Counted from the first letter of the stretch, positions 39,701 to 52,082 are shown. The stretch: DNA of 64,000 nt from Hymenolepis diminuta (GCA_900708905.1 CAADRB010000090.1:143275-207274), one strand, 5' to 3'. Made by a program: numbers and translations. The notes: generated by a model not told the origin, from the letters alone.

Positions 39701-42700
39701 CATCCCTTTTGCTCACCAGAATTAACCAATGCGGTTGGCCATCCGCACTAATGGACATCGAGTTGGTAACCTTTTCCTTGGCAGATGTGCACATAGAAGG
39801 AACTTGTTATTTAACATCCAGTAAAAAATTAGGAAGGAGATATACTGGAAGCATTCCGATTAAAAAGAAATTCGCTTTCTGTCACTTTATCAGTCGACCA
39901 GTACTGACTGATAAGTGATGTCATTATCAATCTATCTATCAAAATCAAGACAACACAAGTTTTTTCGTAACAGAGGAAATGAATAGAAACGCACGATAAA
40001 ACTCCGAACTCAAGCTGACATTAAAATGAATGGTGTAGTCTTTGAATAAACTAAAATGTTAGGATTTATTAGAGAAACAATAAAAATTCGACACGTGACA
40101 ACAAAAAGTAAAATAAAGGCCAGAACTTAAATTTCCAGTGGATCTGATTAATTGTAACTTCGCTGCGAATTAAATCAATTTAGGAAACTAGGGTACGGCT
40201 TTAGGCAAATAAGTGCCCAAAAATTATGTGAAAAATTCAGTTCAAGGGGGAAGTGAAAAATGAGCAAATCCGGTTAATTATCGATGTCACAGAGTCGGCT
40301 CATAGAAACACTATAACTAATCTTCTGCGTATCTCCAATTTGTGAGAAAATCGATAAAGAAAACTAGCCAACGCTTTGCGACTTCGGGAACACTAGAAAA
40401 ATTAGACATTTTACTAATCATCCACTTCATCATCCGGATTTTGAGATGAAAAAAAGGAGCAAAAACAGATTTTTATATCTGATTGAGAAATGTTTGATGT
40501 TAGATATTTTCGCAGCTTTATCGTGCAACTGTCTTTTTAACATGAAATCGGCAGTATGAAGGATTGAAAAAGTTTAAAAGAGGCGATGTCGTTAAACTTT
40601 CATTTCCCTATTTTCAATGAAGATTCAGAAGTCAAAATCAAGGCTCAAGTGAGAGGAAATACTTTAAAGTCTGAATAGAATATTTACAAATTCTGAAAAT
40701 TGTCCCTAAATATCAATCAGGTTTAAAAGATAATTTATTAAATTCCCCATTGTGTAAGAAATGAACCAAAACATGAAGAAATTACCGAATAACTGATTTC
40801 GTAAATACAAAATGATTAAGAAGGAAATTGTGAAATGCCATCAAGATTAAATATACTTATTCAGGGTGACACATGAAGCCGCCTGATTAAACGAAAAGTA
40901 AAACCAGTGCAATTGATGAAAAATTAATTAAAAGCTATTCCGTAATTCGCATAATAGAATTCAGAAGCCAGTCTGAAATTAGACTAACGAATCGTCTTTG
41001 AATAATTAACGAAATCTCTGAAAAAATATTAATTTCGACACGTGACTGTAGAAATCAAAATAAAGAAAAGAATTTGNNNNNNNNNNNNNNNNNNNTAATT
41101 GTAACTTCGTCACGAACTTATTCATTATAGATGTCCAGCATGGGTGGGCATAGGGGTGTGCGCCCATAATCCAAGTACTTAGAAGCTGGGTGCTGGAAAT
41201 TGCCATCGCTGGGGTAGAACCAGAGACAGCTGATCTGTCATCTGGAACTCAGATGAGGTAGGGTTCCCCCAATTCCCTGATTCTCAATTCGACGACCTAA
41301 TCTACAATTCCCCGTTCCTCTTATGGAATTTCATTTGTTACGTGTTTGAATGTTTCCCCATGAAATGTCATAGTTTTTTAGCTCTGTCATTGAAAATAAA
41401 TAAACAGACGTTAAGGCTATAGCTTTGGACAAAAAATATCCGAATTAATATGAAAAAATTGATTCGAAGTGGAGACATACTATGCGAAGAAAACGGGAAA
41501 GTTGAATAAATCGAATCGATTCCACGTTGATTATTAATTTTAATAAGCTTAGATTTGGGCTAAATATCGACGTTTTAAGTCAGTATTTAATGGTCCAGTA
41601 AACGGAACTAATTTGAATTTCTTCGAACCCGATTTTTTCACCAGTCAGCATTTTTTCGCGAGAAAAAAACGAAAAATCAGACTGTTAGACTAAGGTAGTT
41701 GGAAGTCGAAAAATGTTTGATGTTAGGTGTTTTCACAAGTTGCTATGCATTCACCATTTTTTTTCGACATGAACTGAGAAGCATTAGTGAGGCTGAAAAA
41801 AATCAGGTCGCAATTTAGGAAAAGCGATCCCTAACTATAATTTTCACACTTTCTATGAGGATTTAAAAACGACGTTTCCCTAAACAGACAAAAATTTTGT
41901 AATTTGAAGGAAGTCTAACAAATAGGTAATGAATAAAAGACATAAGTGAAGTGTTAAACAATATAATGCCCAACAATTGTCATCCGAGCTCGGTTATGTT
42001 TAAATTACCTTTGCTAGTCCCATCTCCCTGCTCATTGATGTATAAAAGATGTCAATAACAAATCACTCAATTAAATGAACTAGTCAACAAGTTTTGAATA
42101 TCGTGGACAAGAACTCATCCAGAAACCCTGGGATCAAGTCATGAAAATTGAGCTTTGGAAAGTTAGGATATTTCAATATTAATTATACTACTTATAAGAA
42201 AGCGGACAACTCAATGCATTTCAGGACCCAAAGAAAGCATGACTTTATATCCTGACTTTACAGTTTACTCCTAGTTGATTATCCGTTCCATTCCATACTA
42301 TTCCTCTTATTCAGAGCCTATCCCATGATTAAAATGTGTAGAAGTTATTTCTTTTTTTTCTTTATTATTTTAGTTTATCATCTTGCTTTCTAAAACAAAT
42401 ATTGGAGTGCAAATTTCTTTGAAAATGAATACCTAGACTTACATTTTAATTGAATTTTAGTAATTGTATTTATACTAATTACAAGTCTTGACCCTTGTTA
42501 AAACCTTTCAGTGAAATACTCTGATAATGACACTTTTGGTAAGCTAAAAGTGAAAAGGATCAAATAGTACTATCCACTTTGACTTATGGAAGGTAAGTAT
42601 AGAGGGAGAAAAAAGACAAAGTACAAGAGAGAAGGGAGGTAAACATTTCATTTAAACAAATGAGAAACTAGGAATGAAAAATAGAACAAGTGATTTGAAA

Positions 42701-45700
42701 AGTTGGACTGAGCATTAAACCAAGCAAAACCTAGAGTTTTGTTTAAATTGTTGTAACTGATGGCGGGGGAATTGAGGTGGTTACCTAATTAATGTCAAAA
42801 TAAGAGCGATTTTCGCAAGGAGATAAGACCCCACATGCATTTTCAGAGAAATAAAAGAATGGTTCACTCTATACAGTGGGGTAACTATATCTTTTCGACA
42901 AGAGCAAAAAGGTCGACTTCATAGTCTGATTAGTGGAAAACGGCGCAAAACCAATCTCTAATTTAATTCCAGAATAATAAAGATATGAATGATAGACGTG
43001 GTCTATTGCATATGGCAAAGCTAAATTGTAATATTCTCTATGCTCAACAGCGAGTTCAGCGGTCACGGAGTCGATAACTATCGGTGTGCCATTGAGCGAA
43101 ATGGCCAATTGTAATGGTTAAATCCGGTTAATCAAGGACGGTAGCAGAATTCGTGTTTCTCACCAAGCGAAGCCAAAGATACTATCACACTAACCAAGAT
43201 GAGTACCGGAAAACAGTTTCCCAAACGGTTGGGAGTACGTATATACATTTTTCAAGAAATCAACGTATAGACGTCACCTAAGAGCGTAACCAGACGAAAG
43301 AATAAAAATTTACAACCAATAACTGCAGTCAGGTAGGATAGAAGCAAAGATGGTGATTAGAGTTGACATTTTACTTTACGTCAATCGCTCCTAATTGACA
43401 CACTATTCTGATCATATTGAATGTATTAATTCCACTTAAATAAAGTTAGAAGTGAATGAATAACCAAATCAGGATGAATCTAACCTGCACAACATCCATA
43501 GTAAGCAGTTTATAGAGAAATGAGACTTAAGTTCTAAAAAGACAATGCTGATTAAAGCACTACTTTGACGAATATCATTTCTAATGGATTTTTTTAAAGA
43601 TTTTAGACAGCGAAATTCAGCAAATGCCAGAATTAGCAGAATAAATGCGTCCAAATATTCTTGAAAGTAGGCTGAGTGATGAACAATTTGAAATATTGAA
43701 TTCACTAAAAGAAATGCCTTGAAGTTATGCGTCCATTTGTCCGAATAATATAATGCACACTAACGTATTAAATAAACGAAGAGGTAGTATAAAACCTAAT
43801 CTCAATATGGTGCAATTGTTTTAGGGAGAGCTAATGACTGTACCTAACTAATAAGATTGAGAGAAATCACAAAGACTTTACTGAAAAAATGCAGAGGATA
43901 GAATTTGCAATTCGCGATTAAAAAAAATAATCATGGGTAAAGTTTCGTTTTTGAAATAGAACGATGTTAAGATTAATTTTCGACCCTATGCTTCCAACGA
44001 AGAGCAACCAATCATAACCAGAATTTTCAAATTTTAGTGATTGAATATCCTCCCAAAAATAAATATTGACATTATATATTCATACGATTATACATAAATG
44101 TGTTCATTTCATAGCTATGCTATGAACCGAACATGGATTTTTGTGCTTAAATTATAGAACATATTATTCAACTTTGTGATGGGTAATAGTTTACTAGCAA
44201 AAGTAAGCGAAAACCAACAGAAACATCGACCACAGACTCTAAACTCGAGAGGCTAATAGAATATTTAAACAAAAATTCCTGGTAAATCATAACTGAATAT
44301 GACTGAAAAAACAAAATGGGAATCTGAAGTAAATCATTTTTTGCTTGAAACATAATTAAATTAGCTCTATTCTTGCCTTGGATACTCCTTAAGAAAAAAT
44401 CTTCTTCAACAACCCAATTATTACTACTGCCTATGGTAAAACAATAAATTAGTTTTTTTAATTACGAGAAAGCATATAAAATAGTTCAATAAGAAGTGAA
44501 AGCTGATCAGAGGTAACAGACCCCCTTCACTTGATTTTATGACCAATCAAATTGCCAACTTTGTATAAAACTCCAAAATTTAATTATCAGGAGTGGATAC
44601 CAAGATTCTTGAGAGTTCACTTCTTCTGTCATATCCATAGCCCATCACGATCTTTCTATTCATGTCGAGTAGAAGGATCGGACACTTAAAAATTTTTGTA
44701 TGAGAGCCGAGAACAGCTAACAAATCAGAGTTCACTAGAATTCTCTATATATGTCAAAATCTGTCAAATATTTTGTTTATAGCTGAAAATGTAAACCAAC
44801 GTTTTGGTTGAAGGAAAAAAATGCATTTGATCAGGAAGGTTAATTGACTAAATGATTAAGAATTTTCCCTTTAATTCTACAAGCTTGTCATTTTTAGCAT
44901 AACGGAGCTGACTCGATTTCACTATATGTACAAACCTTAATTTAGATAAGACCTCGTTTATAGTTAAAGGAAACATAATGTAAATGATTAGGGAAGAGTA
45001 ATTAAATGACATATTGATTGAAAACTTACCATATATGCAACCTTTTGCATATCATAAAGCGAGGGTGATGGTTTCATTCAGGACGTGGATTTGAACTCTC
45101 GTTAATTGACAAATTGGCCACACAACATGACCACTGCATCTTGGGGAGATAACTTATCAAAATTTGCCGGTGAACTAATCTTCTTGTGTCTTATCCCTCA
45201 ATTGCTCCGTTATTTTGATGAATCATCGCTCCACTAGCAAATTATTACTGATGCGTTATTATTACTACCCATAGCAAGGAGCAAATAACCATTTTTGATA
45301 GGAAAAAAAAACCTCTGAAGGGAGAACAGCAAAATAATGCCATAGACAGTGAAGGTGGAGGGGTTGGGTAGAAGTTAATAATGAAGTCAGTATCAAATCT
45401 TGCGAGCACATTCCGACAAACGACATTGTAACCATAAAGATGGGAGTAGCACTACCACCCAATCAGACATTTTTAATTTGAATGAGATAAAGAAAATGCA
45501 AGTCTTTACTCTTGAAGTTCGCTTAGTCCATTTAAAGAAAGAGTCATATCTAAGATACGATTTGGATATGGATACACAGCCTTCCGTACAATATTCACTG
45601 GGAGGGGGGAGCAAAAGGAAATAGGGAGATTTCAGCCTTGAAGTTAAGATTTTACATAGCTACTACGTAGGACCTTTTTGTCCTTAAAAATCATTCCTTG

Positions 45701-48700
45701 CGATTTCGAGAGCGTTCGGAGCTTAATCTTCAAGGTGCGTGGGTGAAAATTGTGGTTGATATTGGCCTTCATTTGATTTTTGGACTCGGGTTGTGTACTT
45801 CCTACTTAGTAAAAAAAGTCCATTTCTTTGTTTTAATGTTTCAAATTTCATGGATGGATGGCTAGCGATACCAGTTCAGTATCATTTAATTTGTCAAGAT
45901 ACTTGCAAGACGGTATTAGATAACATGATTTTAATATTGCAGAGCTCCATCTGATACACATTATCAATTCTGCACGAAAACGTGGTCTCTCAACAATGTA
46001 AATGCCACTATTTTTCTCCGGATCTACAAAATTCGATTAGAATTCAACACGGATGCAAAAATTAGTAAACGTTATTTGTACGCAAATTATTAACACAGGG
46101 CAAGAAAAGGACATACGAACAACACTCCTCTTCCTAACCCAAGATGGGAGATAGATTTAGCCAGCAAATTTCGTGCTTATTGTGCGCCCCTAATTAACGA
46201 TGGAATTTTAAGTAGGCCTGTTAGGAGATAGATTGTGCTGGAGAAAGCAATAAGCTATAAAGTGTGAAGTTAACCATTTACCTGGTAGACCATTTTTGAA
46301 CTCCTTTTGCTTGCAAACATCAAATAACGATATTAATTTGACAAGAGATATTGTTTTCATAAGATGATATCCCCATGAAAAGCCTTCAATTTAATATTTT
46401 GGAGATGGTTTGGTAGAGAACAAAAATAGTTAAAAGATGCCCTCACAAGTTCTCAGTTGTCTGAGTTGGTTACTTGTAGTTGAAAGCCTCTTGAGTATGA
46501 AACAACACTAATCATGGACTAAAAATTCATAGGATGAGGATTATACTTGTTAGTTCCCGATTAACAGAAAGCAGCCTATGCTCCTGTGTTGTTGGTTTAT
46601 TTCGGCTATTGCTAAAATTATCCAGATCAGGAAAAAAGAGAGCACAAGGCCTGTAACTCATACAACGGTTCCACTTAACTCCCTTTTGAAAATGCATTTA
46701 CTTACATATATTTGGATAGGTAGAAAACGATTGATTGCTTGATTAGCCAATAATCAGACTGCGATGAGATTTCACTTCCAGACGCGAGCGTGGAAACCCA
46801 AGAATCGATAGTTCAGTTCGCGAGGAATGAAAGCAGTGCACTTCACTCAATGTGCACCGAAAATATTCCATTCAATTTCCTTACACCTATGTACTGTACA
46901 GATCAATCTTCAACAAACATAGGATTTACATCTCTTTTAAACTACCATGTGTATATTATTCCGATAAGAGCTATTGGGTATGCTGATATAAATTAAAAAC
47001 CATTAGAACTAATAGAAAAAATAAAAACTGTTTGACTTTATTAATGAAATAATCTTAGAATGATTTAGAATTTTCTAACTATGAAGATATAACAACTTCT
47101 CGAATATCATGATGATCAAGTTAAAAATAAAAATTTCGACCACGAAAAAAGATCTACTTGGGATCATTTACACACCATAGTATTACCATTAGAAATTAGT
47201 TTTTCTAAAGTAGAGAAAGAAGAAAAAGAGACTGTCAAGGTAAAAATAGGGGGAATATTCACATCGAGAAAAAAATGCAACTGAGGAGCAGGGAATTAGA
47301 GAATTGGATGAAAATCATTAAGAATTTCTGCTTTCTATACACTCTGTGGATAAATTGCATTGTGCAGAGATTGATTTATATTAGATAAAACTTATTGACC
47401 AATTTTTCGTTAAAGAAGAGCTACTAATACTATCAGCAATGTTCCAATTAATCAGGACATAGGACAGAGGCGTTTCCATATCAACAGTTGTCATTTCGTC
47501 TAGACATAAAGTCCAGATGGTACTAATTCGGTCTAGTGCGAACTTCTGCATAAATAGAAGACTCGTTTCACACGCGAATATGAATAGAAGAATGATAGAC
47601 ATGGGAAGTCAACGATAACATATCTAAATAGATTAATTTACATCATATGTTTGTAGGAAGCTTAAAAAATGGAACCTATTTTTTAGTGTTGGTGAAGCTA
47701 GAAACTACGATTTAGAAACATTTCTAGTAGTAGGCCAAATATAACGCGATATTTTTAAATAGATTTTCTTCAAATGACTAAGAAGAGAGTCTAATGATCA
47801 AATATGCCCATTATTTTGGGATGGTTATATTATCATGTTATAGGATAAGAGACATATTACGGATCTTCGTCAGCTTAGTTACGGCATATTGACAATGATT
47901 AGCGTTCAGTTCGGATCCGTTAACTAAAATCGGTGATATGAAACTGGTAAGGGGAGAAACATGCTATCAGATTTTCTTTTAAAACAATAATACGCCCGAT
48001 TTTTAAAGATCGGATTAAGGATACGATTTGGACAAATGTGTGCATAGCTTTCAAGTTTTCAAGGGGAGCCTTTGGAATATGATGAAAACTCTTCGCATAT
48101 TCTGATATTCCCATATTTGGATCTGATTTCTGTTTGCTTCCAAAGGTCATATTCATTAAATAGTTTTTCCTAGAAGTTCATTTTCTGCCAATATTTAGCG
48201 GAGCCGTCTGTAATTTGGAATGATCATAAGAGCCTGCATTAGGCAACAAAGAATTTGGAGTGGTTGCATTGACCATTTCTTCTTTACAAGTACGGTGAGT
48301 CCGAAATGAAATTTATTTCAGCCAACACAGCTTACCAACGTTCGAATAGAAGCGAGTTTTGAGAAAATGAAATAATAATTCCGCTTTTCAAAAAGGAAAT
48401 TTGTAAAATGGACGGGAAACTATTTCGAAAGCACAAACTCAAGTATCACGTTCATTTGGGAAACTTTTAATTAAGCTGAACTACAACCAAACGAAACTAT
48501 CACCGACTGAGAAAAAAGGTCAACCAAGCAAAGCTAATATAAGTTTGTCTATCATGTTAGCCAAAATTGTAGAGTAAGAAAAGTGGGCATAATATTTCTA
48601 ACTCCACCTTTATACCCAACTTTGTCAATAATTAAACAAACTTATTTTACGGAAATTCTCTGTCCAAAATTTATCTACTGGACAAATCAACAGGGAATGT

Positions 48701-51117
48701 ACTTTTTTTAGAATTCGAGTAGTCGATTGCAACACAGTAACCGATTTAGACACGATAAATCAAACAATATAGCACTACAAATTATTATATTTTGTTGCTC
48801 CACAAACACAGTGATCGAATTTCGTCTGCCTACGTGAGAAATAGGACAGAAGTTGACCTTGTGAGTGAGTAGATTAGTAGCTAGTTTGGTCAGATAATAG
48901 TTGAGAATCAGGTTCAAAAATAGGTTGATTAAAAATATACTCATTTAAAACAAATTAAAGCAAATTAATTATATTGATGATAGCCTAACGAAGAAAAGTG
49001 TTTTCAATATTTATCATAGAAGTATCCTGAAACACCTTTTAATGAAACACCACTTCAAAAATAAAAGTCTCAAAAGTTTGAATCTTCGATTAATGACGTT
49101 CGAATACATATGCTTAGATAATACAGACGAAAATAACGGTTATACAAATTTCCATATCAACACCTTTAGATTCTTTACTGAAACAGTTAAATACTAAGTC
49201 TTATCCAGTATCACTTAATTAAATAAAATACATTTTACAATTAAAGGCATTTATGATAAGAAATTTATATAAAACCAAAGTTAAATCTAATTAAAAAAAT
49301 AAAAGCAAACAGTAATGTCTATGTGGCAATAATAAAAATAAAAGCCATCGTTAAATCGTTAGAGTTGAACACCCGCCCAAAAGTGAAATTTGCGCCTCGG
49401 AAAAATCAAACAAATCCAGGAAAAAAATCGAAAATAGAAAGGCCACGCGCACGTTACTGTAAAAGGTCGCGCAATTCGCATTATACAAAACTCAGTGACT
49501 CAATGGCCAAGTTAGGGTATAAGGCCACCAGCTTTTACCCCCTTTATTCGTCCTCGTCTAGTCGATGACTAATGGTAAAACAATCACGGAGTATGACTCA
49601 TAGTAAGTCCATAGAGCGATGATAGAAAGAGCAATCCTCGGAAAAATGGTTTTATCAAAAAGTGAACTCCATTCGAGTGCCAAGAAAAGAGTTCGCTTGC
49701 CATTTCGATGTATATCCAGGGCTTGGAACCATGCCGCACCGAGATTTAGAAACATATCAAAGTTTATAAAATCTGCCATCCACACTAAGTGATCAGGCGT
49801 AATTGTGAAAAATGTCAATACCAAAGCCAACTTAATGGAAGTTCGAAGAGAAAAAAATAGAAATCCATACAAACGAAAAATTAATTCTCTTATCTTGGAT
49901 TATTCATAACTACCAGAGATATGATCTCAAGGGTGAATAATCACTTAATGACATATAACATTATAGTGAGAATAATACTACATGAATAAGTGATAACACA
50001 AGTAAGAATTCGAAAAATACTGTTGTTAGTACATATGAGAAATTAGAGGATACACAATTTTTACCGCAGGATTTTTGGAGGTAGGATATATATTAAATAG
50101 GAAGAATATTTTCTGAAGAAAAAAGTAAATGGTGGAATTAAAACCTATCTGCTGCGTCTGAAATTATGTTACTGAAATCTTTCAATTTTCTAAAATTCAA
50201 TGAAAAGGTGAATACACTGAAATACAAGAAATCATGTCTTTGAAATGGATTTATAAAAGATTACTATAGGGTTCATGAACAATGTTTTTAAATAAAATGT
50301 ACGATGAAAAGTCAAGAGGAAAAAAATGTGAAAACTCCAGCTAGATAATTATAATTCCATACTTTTCAATAAGGGCAAAGAAGTAAACAAACTCGAGAAT
50401 TAACTCACCAGAAGAAGATTGACTAGGTAAAGCTTCCCCAGGTAAATGAGCAGATAGATATTTCTGTTGGGACGTCGGATTGCTCTTTTGCCTTCGTTGA
50501 ACCATAGGAAAATTCTTAGGTCGTTGCAACTTAGCCGGAGAGGGAGCAAAGCTCGTGAGAGGTGTATGAGTAGAAACTTTCGGTGAGGGTGTATTACAAA
50601 CCAGGGGTTCATTTACAACACTCCTGGCAGGTGACGCTTGAGCTGAAGTAGTTTTGAGTGATCGATGGTGATTCCTTGATGCAGTGGACTGGGATCGAGC
50701 CCGGGCAGAGAATAAATCATAAGTCATAAGAGGGGGCTGGATTTTAGGAGGCACTGGAGGTTTCTTTATTTTAGCATGGGATCCAGCAGGTCGTTTTATG
50801 ATAAAAAGGGATTGGAGACGAGAGAGGAGGGAATCAGAACGTTGGAGTGTAGAGGAAGCACTTTTCTTGCAGCCACTAGGAGGTAGAGAGGTTTGCTCTT
50901 GGAAAGATGGTTCAACGAGGAGACAAGATCTACATGCGGAACGTGAGCGGAAGGATGCGGCTGGAGAGGTTTTTTCAAGGGGAAGAAACAGATCGGAGAG
51001 AACGAGTGACCGGACAGCTGGTGGACGACGGAAACTACCTGAGGTAGTCTGATCCCGCCGAAGATACACAGTTGTCGTGGAGGTAGCAGTTGAACTGGGA
51101 GATACAACCGATGTCAT
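21748..51117 (-). CDS. Large scaffold-like Ser/Pro-rich protein with SH3- and SH2-ligand motifs
   Basis: Four coding exons on the minus strand join in phase: 51117-50409, 34849-34618, 24352-24016 and 22479-21748. They give 2010 nt, a 669-aa protein. The splits are 1+2, 2+1 and 0, so three junctions separated by up to 15.6 kb all keep the frame. Acceptors are strong (CTCTTCTCTAG, TTTATTTTCAG, ATCTTTTAG), and two donors are GTGAGT and GTAAGT; the third (GTTGGT or GTAGAG) is weak. Seen in the protein: low-complexity Ser/Thr/Pro sequence throughout, KKPPVPPK at 118-125 and PPAPPPVPPR at 386-395 (SH3-ligand type), FLRFRRRSP followed by a Ser run in exon 2, and tyrosines at 323 (YEEV), 368 (YAVP) and 424 (YVE). 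There is no catalytic domain, signal peptide or membrane span. I infer a cytoplasmic signalling or cytoskeletal adaptor and recognise no family. In-frame stops precede the ATG at 51117, but extra 5' non-coding exons are possible. Divergent from COG3. Confidence 0.72.
22480..24015 (-). other. Intron 3 of the scaffold-like gene
   Basis: About 1.5 kb between the third and fourth coding exons. The acceptor at the low-coordinate end is ATCTTTTAG before AAGACAATG. The ATG there is internal to the exon frame, so a short isoform starting in the last exon cannot be excluded. No repeat recognised. Confidence 0.55.
24423..24648 (-). mobile_element. tRNA-derived SINE, near full-length copy
   Basis: On the minus strand the head runs GGCGCCGGTTGCGCGCG, then the B-box zone GATTAATGCTCATCGGTGCA. 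The body follows (AACCAACTCATTGGCTAATT, TGGTAGAATGCGAGTTTC) and the tail TAATGGACTTAGGAGTTTTA matches the 54122-54370 copy almost base for base. It ends in a short ATGAATGA-type run. Located in intron 2 of the scaffold-like gene, about 70 nt before an exon. Confidence 0.7.
33504..33735 (+). repeat. Dispersed repeat R2, copy 2
   Basis: The left part (33504-33636) aligns with 19213-19330 (GGAATGTCCTTCGG, CACACCGTTCCGCGTATGAC, CTTGGCCTCT, ATTTATCGAT). The right part (33651-33735) aligns with 45541-45670 (ACGGTTTGGACGTAGATACA, TTTCAGTCTTGAA, AAGATTTCTACATGGCT). This copy therefore joins the two halves of the family. Confidence 0.55.
36104..36210 (-). mobile_element. tRNA-derived SINE, head fragment
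   Basis: On the minus strand the fragment reads GTGCGCCGGTAGCGCAGTGT, a clear A-box-like head. A B-box zone follows (GGTCACGAGATTGATG, TTTATCGGTACACACCC), ending near ATGACCAAC. The AGGTCACG and ATCGGTACACAC words match the copy at 54122-54370. The body downstream is not recognisable. Confidence 0.65.
38962..38982. promoter_or_regulatory. Perfect 10-bp palindrome with two CRE-like half sites
   Basis: CTTTACGTCA (38962-38971), one C, then TGACGTAAAG (38973-38982), its exact reverse complement. Each arm carries an ACGTCA/TGACGT core, the recognition sequence of CREB/ATF bZIP proteins. It lies in intron 1 of the scaffold-like gene. The regulatory role is inference; the symmetry is seen directly. 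Confidence 0.4.
39680..39805 (-). mobile_element. tRNA-derived SINE, partial copy
   Basis: The minus strand contains GGCCAACCGCATTGGTTAAT followed by TTCTGG and a body like that of the 24423-24648 copy. Before it, TATGTGCACATCTGCC, AGGTTACCAACTCGATG and ATGTCC correspond to the head, with about 15 nt missing relative to 36104-36210. Confidence 0.55.
39990..40690 (+). repeat. Diverged direct repeat R5, left copy
   Basis: Landmarks shared in order with 40930-41900: GTCTTTGAATAA, TTCGACACGTGAC, TAATTGTAACTTCG, AAATGTTTGATGTTA followed by a TTTTCGCA-like stretch, and a TTTTCAATGAAGATT-like end. The two copies are strongly diverged by substitutions and indels. No shared ORF. Confidence 0.55.
40930..41900 (+). 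repeat. Diverged direct repeat R5, right copy, interrupted
   Basis: Copy of 39990-40690 with an extra ~275 bp in its first half (about 41106-41380) and the assembly gap at 41077-41095. The extra segment includes GCTGGAAATTGCC, which resembles the SINE tail, so it may be an insertion. Confidence 0.5.
41077..41095. other. Assembly gap (19 N)
   Basis: Nineteen undetermined bases. The gap sits inside the right copy of the R5 direct repeat, where reads from the two copies could have been confused, so local order and length should be treated with care. Confidence 0.99.
42060..42300 (-). repeat. Dispersed repeat R4, copy 2
   Basis: Shares TTAAATGAACTAGTC, TGAATATCGTGGACAAGA, CTCATCCAGA, GCGGACAACTCAATGCATT and a GATTATCCGTTCCATTCC end with 15805-16015. 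About 50 extra bases in the middle break any shared reading frame. Confidence 0.6.
43010..43250 (+). mobile_element. tRNA-derived SINE, diverged copy
   Basis: Plus-strand order matches the 54122-54370 copy: a TCGGTGTGCCATTGAGCG zone, ATGGCCAATTG, GGTAGCAGAATTCGTG, TTTCTCACC, CACACTAACCAAGATGAGTA, CCGGAAAACAGTTTCC and a GGTTGGGAGTACGTATA tail. The tRNA-like head is degraded. Confidence 0.6.
45066..45150 (-). mobile_element. tRNA-like SINE head, family uncertain
   Basis: The minus strand carries GATGCAGTGGTCA (an A-box-like motif, 45128-45140) and GAGTTCAAATCC (a B-box-like motif, 45087-45098) at a spacing similar to that of a tRNA gene. The arms do not form a credible cloverleaf, so it is more likely a tRNA-derived repeat than a gene. 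Sequence outside the boxes does not clearly match the other SINE copies. Confidence 0.4.
45541..45670 (+). repeat. Dispersed repeat R2, right-half copy
   Basis: TACGATTTGGATATGGATAC, then ATTTCAGCCTTGAAGTTAAG and ATTTTACATAGCTAC correspond to 33651-33735. The left half of the element is not recognisable here. Confidence 0.45.
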
Positions 51118-52082
51118 TAGTAGAAATATTTAAAAATAGTCCTTTTAGAGGCTGATGTCACACAAAATTTCCAACATAGAATATTATAATCCAATATCTA
51201 TAAGTAAAACACGTATGCAATAAAGCTGAATTTTACAAAGAATTTAAAATGAATAATGCGAATTTGGAGGCAAATTGACACAGAATAAATCAATTAGGGT
51301 GAATAAATTTCATAAATTTACACCTATATTAATGGCAATGTATTTGAAATAATCACCTAGAATAAGCTAAAGGCGCGAAGTAAAACCAACCGTATCAGTT
51401 ACGAAGAATGTATGACCAAATATGTGCCATAAATCCACACAAACCAATAGAACAATATAAAAGAGATGATCATATGCGGCGCTAGTTTCAAACAAGTCCT
51501 TCCCAAGGACGATGATTAATGGAAAGATTGACCTAGTTAAATATTTGCATTACTAGATGCAAAATATTTGGTCATCAAACAAAAATAGTTAGTTATATTT
51601 GAATTTATTTATTATCTGATGCTGTGGGCTTGACTTTTGTAACTGATTTAAACTTTTTAAACAAACTACATAAATGGTACGTGTAGAAATAATAGTAAAT
51701 ATATAATACATTCTTTTGTATTGGAAATATATAAAACATGGGAATCAAGATGACTTATTTGAGATATCTTCAGTTGACTAGAACAAATTTACGTAAATAA
51801 TATCCAGTTATATAAAGCTATATTCACAGATTTTTTATGTTTTCCGCCGAAAATACTGTAATTCTATTTTACTTATGAAGAAAACTGGCGCCAGCATCCC
51901 CTACAGTCAATGGTAGCCCCATTTGTTATATTCAAGGGCAGATCCGACCGAATACTGGAGGCTAGTTTGACGGATTTCGGATTGTGTTTGCGTCGACGCT
52001 TTATTGAAGTGAATTTTCCATATTTTTCTGCCTTATTAGCACAAAATATTGAGATAATTTTGTGTCGAAATTACAGTTTGTA
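51118..52082. promoter_or_regulatory. Divergent upstream region between the scaffold-like gene and COG3
   Basis: The two start codons face away from each other across 965 bp, so promoters of both genes must lie here unless one has distant 5' exons. A perfect 10-bp palindrome, CTGGCGCCAG, sits at 51885-51894, about 190 nt before the COG3 ATG, in the least AT-rich part of the region. A possible splice acceptor, ATTACAG, ends a few bases before the COG3 start. Confidence 0.5.

Larger units (their letters stand above)
34850..50408 (-). other. Intron 1 of the scaffold-like gene (15.6 kb)
   Basis: Donor GTGAGT at 50408 downward; acceptor CTCTTCTCTAG before 34849. It holds three SINE copies (36104-36210, 39680-39805, 43010-43250), a possible fourth (45066-45150), repeats R2 and R4, a diverged direct repeat around a sequencing gap, and a perfect CRE-like palindrome at 38962-38982. 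No other gene is supported in it. Confidence 0.6.

Noticed and set aside
49558..49872. 104-codon minus-strand open frame with hydrophobic stretches
   Set aside because: It lies inside intron 1 of the scaffold-like gene, has no splice or start evidence and no recognisable motif.
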